Origin: Eurosta solidaginis
Taxonomy: Eukaryota > Arthropoda > Insecta > Diptera > Tephritidae
DNA: 64,000 bases
Reading direction: 5' to 3'
Assembly (NCBI RefSeq): GCF_040869045.1
Contig: NC_090319.1
Span: 385,035,601-385,099,600 of the forward strand
Part shown: positions 54,891 through 64,000 of the stretch, one piece after another
Layout: every line of letters begins with the position of its first letter
How positions within the stretch are numbered: position 1 is the stretch's first letter
Program-made: the position numbers and the translations under genes
Notes under the pieces: model-generated
Database searches by the model: none
What the model was told of the DNA's origin: nothing
The model's input: the letters and a program-made list of their open reading frames with translations, nothing else

Positions 54891-57800
54891 TTACATAAGT
54901 TGACATTTTTCCTTGATACCAGCTGATCCTTCACCATTTTCCGGTATAGCACCGTTTCTTTCTTTGCTTTTCTTTTCTTTTTTTTGCTTTCTTTGCTTTT
55001 TGACATCCAACTGCAGCGACACAGTGCGAGATTTTTCCAAATTGAGCAGTTCCTGTTTAGAAATAAATATATGAAGCTTACTTAATATTGGAGTAGCTCC
55101 AAAAAAATATGTGCATATGTTTTAGAAGGGTTGAATAGTTTTATTTTCCTCGAAATATGTGTAAAGATCGGGTTTAATTGGGGAATTCACATAATAGGTA
55201 TAATATAGTTCATATAATTTCATATCTGTCTTGGATGGTTAGACCGAAATTTGTTGATGTTGCTCCGGATTTAAAATCGGCGAATCCATAACAATATTCC
55301 ACTCAATCTATAAACTAACTTCTTTTCAAAATAAAAAACAAAAATCTTATAACTTTAAGCGAGCACTTCTTGTCTATTTGTATAGCCGAACGATCTCGAG
55401 AACGGCTCAACCGATTTAAATGAAATTTGGCACAGAGATAATGTATCACCTTCTAAGACTTTCGACCTAGGTGCTGCCACTCAGAATGTTTCGCAAGGTT
55501 GCCACCTATTCGAAATTAAAAAAAAATTGCATGAGATATGCCGGTATGGGTAGCAAACGAAAGGTATTTCACTCCGCATTACAATAAGGACATTTTTAAG
55601 TAGGGCTGCCATTTAGGGTTGGGGTAGATAGACGAAATATTACTCTACTTACTCATATTCTATTAAAGCTTTAAAGGAGAACATTAAAGTAAAAAATCTT
55701 CGGAAAAAATCTTACACAGTATTCGTCTTAATTTTCTTAATTTCACACACGCTAATAAAATTGAAATACAATACCAAGGCACCGTGGCAAATTCTAGCAA
55801 AATATATTTAAATGCATATTTTTGGCAAATATGAAATGAATAATTGCAATTTAGTCACAGGGTACTATTAGAAAGATTTCCCACCATAGCAAAAAGATAT
55901 CTCACCATGGTAATTTGCTACGGTTGAACACTAGAGGCATATGTTCAATTTGAAAACGACATCTAACCATTTAACTACTTACCGACGAAGGAAGTAAGTT
56001 GACATTTAATTAAACTAACTGCTAGTTTTCATAACTTATAGTTGTCATTAGTGAAATTTATAAGTTTTTGGAATGTAATAAAATTGTGAGACTTTCATAG
56101 TGTATAAATAAAAAAATGTTTGAAATTAATTATTTGGCGCATGAAGATACTCGACCTAAATAACTTAGTTCTCGATTGCACTAATTGTCATAACCATCCC
56201 TTATACTGTAGGCTGGAATTACCCATTTCAAATTTTTCATTCCAGTTCATTTTGCGGTTAGTGTTTGATATGTTTTGAAATCTATTTTTAAGGAAATCAA
56301 ATATTGGTAAGTAAAAATATATAATACTTGTACACATGAACGAATGATTAAAGATCCCGTAATGCCACAACCGCGTATTTGTAATTTAATTTAGGAAAAA
56401 AGTTACTGTCAAATGACGTAACGCATTTGAAGTTTTTCGGTTTTTTTAATTATCATTTTTCTTTAAATTTTGACGTGTTTTCTAAACGGTCACAAATTTA
56501 AATTTCGTAAAAAAATTTTTTTTTGCGATTTTTATTTTCAAATCGCGGCTTGTATCAAAAAATGAAGTGCTTTGTGAAGGGATGTGTAAATTCCTAAAAA
56601 AAGGAAAGGACTGGTCAGGTATCTCCTTAGCCAATTCTTCAGCGACCATATTCACGAAATGGACCACACAAGTTTTGGAAATATTAGACATCCACGTCGA
56701 TGGCATTACGCTTCTAACTGTCCCACGCCCGAAATTTTGGAGGGTGACTTCGATAATGACCTACATTTTGGTGACCATGTAGCCGTAATTGCATCTCAAG
56801 TTCAGAGCCATAGCAAAGTCCTCAAGTCCCTCGATGGCAGCAGTTGGGGCAAAGGCGCAAAGAACCGCTGTAGCTACCTTTGAAGCAATTGGCCAGCCGA
56901 TTGTACGCTATGCGTCTCCAATATGGACATCGAGCGTAAAAGAAACACTCTGGAGGCAGGCCTGTCAAAACACCGCGCTCACAAGAGGCGGAATAGTCCC
57001 CATAAAGGAGAGAAACGAGACGAGGAACAAATAATTTCTGTTGAAATCTCAGAAACTTGGCCATCCTAACAGACAACTGATGGAAGAGCCCCGCCTCCCA
57101 GGGACGTAAGAAGTCATTTCTGCAAGCACTAGGAAGAAATCCATCACAGAAGAAGCCTTATGAACCAAAAGAGCATAACGAAGGCCCTCAGAGTCATCAT
57201 AAAAAAATCGGTAAGTCCTATGACGATAAATGCATGCCGAACCTCGTTCTCAGAGTACAATAACCTAAACTTGCAGTTGAGGAAACCAGAATCTCCAGAG
57301 AGTCACTTTGGCACAGCTTCGATCTGGATACGTGAATCATATTGACGACTGAAGGCGCCCAATACTGACGACTCCTACTGTGGAGGAAAGGACATTAATC
57401 TTTCGCAATTTTGAGTTTTGTGAACTTTTTATCGAAGTTTTTTCATATGTAAATTTATAATTTAAATTAAAATTTCCTAATGCAAAAAATATCAATAAAA
57501 ATCAAATAAATTTGTTTTTGTTGTCCTCTTTTATTACATTTTAATTCTTTCAAACATACTTCAAAAGCATGACGTCACAGCAGAAGTTTTACTTTTTGTT
57601 GTTGCCTTTAATGCGAGATCTGTTACTTGGATCATGATATGTACATTAAGCTGGGTTGATTTGCATGAACGAAATATAACCCATATCGCGCCATCGATTT
57701 TTCGATAGGTTTTGGGCTCAGGAAAAAAATTTCCACTAAGCATACCCAAAAAAATAATTTTCGAGTCTGCAAAATTTGAGTTTTTTGACTTTTTTCTTTG

Positions 57801-58822
57801 ATTTTTAAAGTTTTTTTCATGACCAACTTAAAAAATTTTCATTTGATTTTAAAATTTTGATGTATACCCTGGCCGACTCAAAATTGTCCGCTAAAATTTA
57901 GGCGATAACAGTTTTTTGAAAAAAAAAAAATATTTTTTGGGTTTGAAGAGTGTTTTGGTGAAAAACTTTATTTTTTCGCCATTTTTTTTAAGGGTTTTTT
58001 CAGAAACGTGCAAAAGTATTGCCGATGAAAACGAATTTGTCTCATAGTTCCTATCCCACTTAAAATTATGCGATAAAAACGTTGGCAATAACTGTAATAT
58101 ATAAAGTTGGAGTCAAAATGGCAGGAATAGTTAAAAAAAAACTTATTCTGAAAATTAGGGGTTAAAAAAGAGCCGAATGTGGCTCCAGAATGACAACACT
58201 GAGTGTAAAAGAAAAAAATATGTTTCGAACTGCATTTAAGTAAGATTTCCTTTTCAAATCTTGTATAGGGTCGCATTAGTGATGATTTGCCCATAGCTAC
58301 TTAAAACTTTTGTCAGCTTTTGGCACTTACCTGAAATAATTCGGTGACATTGTGATTGGTTTTTGCCGATGTCTCCATGAACGATATACCCCAGGCTGCT
58401 GCCTGTGCTTGTCCCTCTGCTTCTTTCACCTCACGTAATTCGGCACTTTCATCGCTCTTGTTGCCCGCTAGCATAACTGGTATATTGACAACATCCGGCC
58501 CCTTGAAACAAATGAGAAAAAGTAATTGCACCTACATAGCATTTACACACATACATGCATGCATATTTTATTACTAAATATTATTTTTACTAGCACGTTT
58601 AAAGTCTTAATTGATGTAGAAAATATTATCAGTTACCTTTAGGTCTTTGATGTTTTGCCATATGGGTCGCAGCTCCTCTAAACTTTGCTTCGAACAAACC
58701 GAATAAACTAATATAAACGCATGACCTTTGGTTATAGACAGTCTTTGCATCGCCGGAAATTGATGTGAGCCAGTTGTATCGGTTATTTGCAGTGTGCAAA
58801 TGTTTTTATTACAACTAATAAC
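54891..58822 (-). CDS. Diras: DIRAS-like Ras-family small GTPase, exons 2-4
   Basis: - strand exons: 58822-58637 (62 codons), 58501-58331 (57 codons), 55052-54891 (53 codons plus TAA); all junctions are phase 0 with AG/GT sites. Exon 58822-58637 has [16 protein letters not shown], the atypical switch II of DIRAS (no Gln61), and HAFILVYSV. Exon 58501-58331 has the NKSD form of the NKxD guanine-binding motif (VMLAGNKSD) and [17 protein letters not shown]. The last exon has [16 protein letters not shown], a Lys-rich tail and CaaX box CQLM, so the protein is predicted to be prenylated and membrane-bound. The P-loop exon with the start codon lies to the right, beyond the window or unseen. DIRAS proteins are mostly neuronal GTPases with low GTPase activity (family knowledge). 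Asn-Lys-Ser-Asp instead of NKCD is minor. Intron 55053-58330 is TE-rich. Confidence 0.92.
55056..56559. other. DIRAS intron, left part
   Basis: No gene. 55360-55450 holds a dispersed-repeat word GAACGGCTCAACCGATTTAA typical of abundant insect repeats. The rest is AT-rich. Confidence 0.5.
56560..57400 (+). pseudogene. LOA-like LINE fragment in the DIRAS intron
   Basis: + strand: [19 protein letters not shown] and [13 protein letters not shown] near 56600-56710, [15 protein letters not shown] near 56820, [18 protein letters not shown] near 56900, then [12 protein letters not shown] near 56960 and [12 protein letters not shown] near 57090-57130. Same family as the 11080 and 43162 fragments; it is in the opposite orientation to DIRAS. 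Frameshifts and a small deletion make it dead. Confidence 0.8.
57401..58330. other. DIRAS intron, right part
   Basis: Homopolymer-rich sequence with poly-A/T runs; no supportable gene or bounded element. Confidence 0.4.
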
Positions 58823-58895
58823 CTAATGCAAATGAATTTTCATATAAGATTACCATTTTAAGAGTTTTATAGTAATTTTTAGCTTGATGGCTTAA

Positions 58896-59323
58896 CCCTT
58901 TCATTACCGTACTGTAAGAAGCGGTCCCCAACTTGGCAAACAAAAAAATTTGAAAATAAATCAAATTACTTTGGAAAATAGATTTGTTCTGGGATAATAT
59001 GTCGCACTGGTTCTCCTACAAGTCGTTGATTGGGACTCATTTGCCCATCGGTATCCAATTTACGGACTGATCTTAAATTTTGTACACCAATGGGGTAATA
59101 TGTCCCATTTCTGTGGCTTAACCAAGTCGATATGATATATAATCCCAAAACTCGTCTAGTTTCACTAGTAAATGGATGCATCTTCCATGGCATGGTCAGT
59201 AATACATTGAACTAACCAGCTGATCGTGAAGGATACTCATACTATGGTACTCATAATAATCAATGGAACGCTTGCTTATTCAAATTGTTTTGAGTTTCCA
59301 TTCCCACCTTGGTGGTGAAAGGG
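58896..59323. mobile_element. TTAA-flanked piggyBac-type non-autonomous element (428 bp)
   Basis: TTAA at 58892-58895 and 59324-59327. Ends CCCTTTCATTACC and GGTGGTGAAAGGG are inverted. TTAA duplication and CCCTTT ends fit piggyBac. A 75-codon - strand frame has no recognised transposase motif. It lies in the DIRAS intron upstream of the first visible exon. Confidence 0.78.
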
Positions 59324-59521
59324 TTAATTCACTCAAACACGGCTTTTATTATACACTTTTATTATACACTACATTAATATGAACGCACACCCTACCTAGC
59401 GTCCGTTGTACGAAGGTCTATGCGAAAATATTAAATTTTGAGTACGTATAAACATTCCGCAAAGCGTCCCTGAGTTTCGTCATTATGAAACTGTCGGGAC
59501 AAGACTTGTAGCTAAAGATAT

Positions 59522-60087
59522 TGTGACGAATATTAGTGACACTAAGTGATACTCCCATCACTAATCTGATACTAAGTAAATAAAGCCACAACAACAATAA
59601 AGCAAGCTGCTATACTTGTATGTACGTAAACAAATTAATCATTATGTCTGCACACATACGTGCGGGGCAACAAAGAGAGATACTCGCAAGCGCATGTCAT
59701 CATCAGCCGCTCACATATACACACGCATATGGATACAAATTGCAAATATACGTGTATATAGCTAGTAAACAAGCATCAGGTTCACGAAATTACTAGACCT
59801 TACGAGAAATGCGTGAACGAGGAAACCGAAGAGTATAAAAGCGGCACAGGCTGAGCACCACGAATCAGTTGGATTTAAGACGCTACCTAGCGAGCAATAG
59901 CAGTCTTATTTTGAAAATCAGTTTCATTTAAGCAAGCTATTGGTTGTGAAGTATCAGTGTTATTGTGACGTACTTTAATAAAGGCCATTTTTCATTATTG
60001 AATATTGGAGTTGTTTATTCAACAGTTTAGCGATACGGACGTTAGCAGAAGGTTGCGAATAAAAGGATTTGCACTAAATTCGTTACA
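59522..60087 (+). mobile_element. Solo LTR (566 bp), family L copy 3
   Basis: TGTGACGAATATTAGTGAC ... GCACTAAATTCGTTACA, with target duplication ATAT (59518-59521 and 60088-60091). TATA box in GAGTATAAAAGCGGCACAGG at about 59830; poly-A signal TTTAATAAAGGCC near 59970. Related to the LTRs at 6879 and 41823. Confidence 0.9.
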
Positions 60088-60091
60088 ATAT

Positions 60092-60381
60092 CATATTATT
60101 TATGGAATAGTTGGAAGACTATTTGGGGACCAGTTGCTTATATTTAAAGGCTATTGTTAAAGATGACTTAAGAAATATCTTCAGGATTTCCTCGAATCCG
60201 TTGAGGATCTTTTCGAAATAGTTTCCGACCCTGCAGAGTTCAGTTCAGGTTATTTTCGTAAGAGCTTCGAACCTATTCGAAATACCTTGGTTTCAAATGT
60301 TTTCTGAATGATTTCTACATCATTGCTACTTTAAGTTCGAGTTTCCACGGAATGCCCAAAAAGCAGTAAAAGTTCAAAAAT
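60092..60381. other. No gene seen
   Basis: TTCGAA-rich spacer without recognisable features. Confidence 0.35.
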
Positions 60382-60384
60382 ATT

Positions 60385-61409
60385 CACTCTTATCGCGAGT
60401 TTTATTTTCACCCGAAAATATTCACAGTTTTTGTTCACCCTATCGCAGAGGGTGGAGAAAAAATTTTTCGTATTCGAAAAAGATTTCACCTTATTGGCAA
60501 CTCTTTGTTCGGGCGAAATGAACAGCGGGGAAACCAAAATTTGTTCACTTATATTTTACAGGCGAACGAGAGGAAAACAAAATGTAATTCATTTTTTGTT
60601 TTGAAATTTGTTACTCTTATAATTATATGTACTTCTATTATTAGAAATAAATCAATAAATAATGCACAATCGTAAGCTGAGCGGAAAAAAGTGAAATTCC
60701 TGTATTGCTAAGTATGTAAATTCTATTTTTTCACAACGTATCAGTCGGCCAAGTTATGCATTGTGGACAAAGCAACGGTTCCAAAATGTTGATCACCTCA
60801 CTGAAACAAGATTACCTAAGACCCACTTCATGGTCCTTTCCAACGCTTTTTCCCTATGCGAAAAAAACGAAGACATTTACTCAACTTTACAATTGGTGGA
60901 ACTCCAAATTTTTGCTTCAATGGTGGCAAGGAGTTGGTAAGAATAACTAGCAAATATTAGAATGCCAGCTTGTTTAGCCTATAATATTGGCGAAAGCTAA
61001 TTGAAAAAAATTAACTTGTTATTCAAAAGTGCTGAAAATAGTAATTTTTAGCTTACAGTGAATCATTTAGCTCCAAATGGTTAGAACTGTTCCTTAATTG
61101 CCTCCGAATCGCTTTCACATATATATATATTCGCCTCGCGCTCAATCAATACCAACCTAAGTGCAATACTAAACATTATTTTATAATTTTTTATTTATAT
61201 TTTTGTTGTATTTGAAGGAAATATATGCTTGGTTACAAAATTTACACACTTGTAAGTAAATTATTTGTTCACTGCCAATTCGCAATAGAGCATCAGCTGT
61301 TTCGAAGTGAACTTTTGTTCGCCCGAAATTGCCGATAGGCGGAAAAAGTTCACCCGAACAAAAGAAGTGAAGGCGAACACTTTTCCGCGTGAACTTCGTG
61401 ATAAGGGTG
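60385..61409. mobile_element. Harbinger-like TIR element, 1025 bp
   Basis: Left end CACTCTTATCGCGAGTTTT; right end AACTTCGTGATAAGGGTG (inverted, imperfect). 3-bp flank ATT on both sides (60382-60384, 61410-61412). Subterminal TTCGCCCGAA / TTCACCCGAA words occur near both ends. A 64-codon frame (60756-60950) has no known domain. Three-base target duplications suggest PIF/Harbinger, but the assignment is tentative. Confidence 0.65.
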
Positions 61410-61439
61410 ATTACTTATTTAAAAAAGCGTTACCGTTTA

Positions 61440-61990
61440 CAATAAGTGTCCGGTGGAAAGAGTAACAGATTCCAAGAGTAATTGGACTTAAAAAAGGAAC
61501 CGATACGAAAAAAAATAACCCAACCAACACCGATTTCAAAAGATAGCTCGGTCTCGAAAAAGTAATCAGTTTCAAAAGAGTAACCGATTTCGAAAGAGTA
61601 ATCGCTCTCAAAAAAGTAACCCGTAAGTAAAAGTAGCCGGATCAAAAGAAAAAGTTAACGGGTTTCAGAAGAGCAACCATCTTCAAAACAATTTCCGGTG
61701 CTAAACGAGTGAATTACTGAATGAGTAACCGGTTCCAAATTGATAATCGGTTCTAAAAAAGTAGCAGGTTCCAAAAAAATAGCTGTTTACAAAAAGTAAC
61801 TAAAGTAAATAAAAAAACCGCTTTTAAAACAGTAACCAATTCTAAAAATGTAAGCAGTTTTAAAAAAGTAACAGGCTTATAAAAAGTAACCGGTTCCATA
61901 AATGTAAGCAGCATCGAAAAACTAACTATTTCTAAACAAGCGACTGATTCATTAAACCGGTTTCAAAACTGTAACCGGTATTGAAAAAAA
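61440..61990. repeat. Degenerate tandem array, about 18-bp unit
   Basis: Around 25-30 diverged units of the type AAAAGTAACCGGTTTCAA. Because the unit is a multiple of three, the - strand shows a repeated hexapeptide (FESDYS, FEIGYS, FETDYF, FETELS) over about 60 codons; this is a by-product, not a gene. Confidence 0.8.
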
Positions 61991-62730
61991 AATACGCTTC
62001 TATGAAAGTCAACATTTACGGGCTAATTTCCGCGCAATGCACGCGTGCAAGCCGCTCAGATACATAGCAGGAGTTCGGCTAAACCCTCACACCAGTCACA
62101 AACTGCCTGCCCTAGAAATGGCTTAGGATCCAATAGTGAAAAAAAACTATGCTCTCGGTGTGCTTCGAGCATCTGTTATGCTGAACCAAATATCAACGGT
62201 TAAGATACATACATAAAATTTTTCGGTGGATGCATTTCTTGTACCGGTGTTTGGTTCAATACCAGCAAGTCTGTTGAACGCCAAATAATACACCAAAAAA
62301 ATCGACTCCTATAAAGCCGCCGTAAGTTTGACGTAGAAACTTTTCCTACTATTATTATTATTGAATCTCATGCGTGTCGGATGCGTGTAACAAATAACAT
62401 GGAACTACACTGACCAACACTGACGCTTCACACTAAAATATGTACCACATTGTTGTGTGCCATGATGTAGATGGCAAAGCTAAATCCAGCCATTAAAGTG
62501 GTTAATCGATTTAGATTTAAAACAAAGCCAAAGATGACACAAAGCTTTCTATGCTAGTGTCATTGGCAAAACAATGAAAACTTGTTTAAACTGAGTGAGT
62601 CTATTCATAGTCAAAGCGCGATTCACTCAAATCGTGGCATTGCCTTTTAGGTACTCCATTGATCTAGTGGAAATTTGTGTTAGTACTTTGTATGGCTATA
62701 AGTGCTATATCTGTATTTCCCAAGAAACAT
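61991..62730. other. No gene seen
   Basis: Mixed unique sequence, no supported feature. Confidence 0.35.
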
Positions 62731-62860
62731 TTTTAGAAACACGTTTTTTTAATTAGAAGAAAGTTTTCTAAACGGACCCGCTCCTCGGCTGTGATTTGGC
62801 AAGCACTCCGAGTGTATTTCTGCCATAAAAAGCTTCTTATTGAAAACTCATCTGCCTTGA
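62731..62860 (+). repeat. tRNA-derived SINE, copy 3, truncated
   Basis: AATTAGAAGAAAGTTTTCTA, TTTGGCAAGCACTCCGAG, GAAAACTCATCTGCCTTG match the middle of the SINE copies at 6466 and 44253. The tRNA-like head and the 3' tail are missing. Confidence 0.75.
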
Positions 62861-64000
62861 ATGATGAAAATTCAAATTATTAAACGCTTAAATTCTTTTT
62901 AGTTGTTTTTTTTAGACACATAGCTTTCGGATTTTTCGACTGAAAAATGCGGAAGAGTATCCAACTCGTAAATTCCTATGACGAAGAACCACAATTTTGC
63001 AACGCTGTAAGCAAAAAAACTTTATGGAACTTCAAAACTTCCCAAATACGTCAAAAATTTATAAGTGGAACTACTTTCTCTTTTATACCATGGTGTGGTT
63101 ATGGTTTTTTCCCCGCAATGTTCAAGAGATCAAACGGAAGTTTTTGAACCAAATTAAGACAGGACATAAAGTCAAGTGACCTTATGACCATTTTAAGCGT
63201 CCACAAAGCCAATTGATCATTTAAACTTTTGGCCGTTGACCTTATGTCACCCCACCACAAGGAAATTAGCAGGGCTCTAAGTGCAACGCAAACTTTGCCT
63301 TTGAATGCAGTGACCGCAGCCTGGAATTTGGGGACGCGGGCATTCTAGCGTTCTTACCAGCTTCGACTCTTTCCTTAGCAAAACAGATCACTAGATTCTG
63401 CCTCGGATGGCCACTTCACAATTTGTATACATTAGAGCGAGGAGTGATGTGAGGAACTTATCCGGATATAAAAAATAACTGTTTTACATTTTGGGCGTAT
63501 AAGACAAAAAGTGCGTCCTTAATTTTCTTACGAAAAACTACTCCCAAGAAAGAAATTTAAAAAAAAAATCTAATTCGATAAATATTTTGGAAAAAAATTT
63601 TAATTACGCGACATCAGTAGTGGAATTCACTAACTTATAACGATGCGATTTGTCGAGATTTTAATTAGCGATTTTGTCGCTTGCCTTATCGATTGTACTA
63701 TTCACTAACTTAGTTTTAACGACTTGAAATAAATGACGCTTAAATTTTTTTTAATAGTAGAAAGGTGGCTGCACAGCTTAACGAAACCTAAAAAATGCGA
63801 AAAGCACAAAAGGAATGCCAAAAATAAATAAATTCCGTATACTGCCTGCTTTTAAAAGTCATTATTGTGCAAGTTTTTACCTATTTTAACAAAAGGTAAA
63901 TGCGGTATTAATTTCTTTTTTTTTTCTCTGTTGATTTCGCAGTTATTCTTGTACCCCTTAATTGACCATCAAGTTGAGAAATAATATCATGAGCCAAGTC
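62861..64000. other. No gene seen
   Basis: Two overlapping frames at 62947-63179 show no known domain. 63620-63720 has two GAATTCACTAACTT/TATTCACTAACTTA words. The first DIRAS exon (P-loop) was looked for on the - strand and not found. Confidence 0.4.

Noticed and set aside
58966..59193. piggyBac transposase gene in the TTAA element
   Set aside because: The 75-codon frame shows no DDD or cysteine-rich motif; the element is called only from TTAA and its inverted ends.
60756..60950. Transposase ORF in the Harbinger-like element
   Set aside because: No DDE or MADF motif could be seen in its 64 residues.
61411..61645. Repeated-hexapeptide protein on the - strand
   Set aside because: By-product of an 18-bp tandem repeat; units are diverged without codon bias.

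Overview
The window is AT-rich nuclear DNA from a higher fly (Diptera: Schizophora). A tephritid-type genome is likely, but that is an inference from repeat style, not a proof. Two host genes can be supported. (1) The last four exons of a CLCC1-like (chloride channel CLIC-like) ER membrane protein gene on the + strand, present twice at 23175-24365 and 32670-33864. (2) Three exons of a DIRAS-type Ras-like small GTPase on the - strand, at 54891-55052, 58331-58501 and 58637-58822, including its CaaX terminus. Neither gene has its 5' exon(s) in the window. Nearly everything else is transposable-element sequence, mostly dead, nested and often datable by target-site duplications (TSDs).

Layout. 1-18.1 kb is a TE graveyard: an antisense LOA-like non-LTR RT open to the left edge; a decayed Ty3/gypsy pol; a Penelope-like element (PLE, - strand, 3.5-8.18 kb) split by a TA-flanked TIR element that itself carries a tRNA-derived SINE and a solo LTR; an RTE-like RT; LOA and gag remnants; a 220-bp palindromic hAT-type MITE; a hAT transposase fragment; and a Harbinger element with a MADF ORF inside another MITE. 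From 19.16 to 23.0 kb there are nested dispersed repeats with a ~129-bp tandem array.

The dominant structure is a direct tandem duplication: 19907-30184 (copy A) and 30185-39688 (copy B). It has a 2-bp microhomology junction and contains the CLCC1 terminal exons plus a 2.7-kb long-TIR element enclosing a PLE whose GIY-YIG codons are split by a further insertion. Exons 1-3 of the two CLCC1 copies look identical. Exon 4 differs at about seven bases, six of them amino-acid changing.

From 39.7 to 44.6 kb come LOA fragments, a solo LTR, a degenerate 28-bp minisatellite and a second SINE. From 44.6 to 54.9 kb the DNA is very AT-rich and gene-poor (possibly partly the DIRAS 3' UTR). It is studded with MITEs with clean TSDs, a TTAA-flanked MITE family and a hAT element with a transposase C-terminus. 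From 54.9 to 58.8 kb lies the DIRAS gene with a LOA fragment in its intron. The rest holds a TTAA-flanked element, a solo LTR, a Harbinger-like element and a degenerate 18-bp tandem array.

No bacterial-type operons, CRISPR arrays, rRNA or intact tRNA genes were found. The most notable points are the duplicated CLCC1 terminal exon block, three related solo LTRs with 4-bp TSDs, exact restoration of PLE codons when nested insertions are mentally removed, and hammerhead-like motifs at PLE ends.
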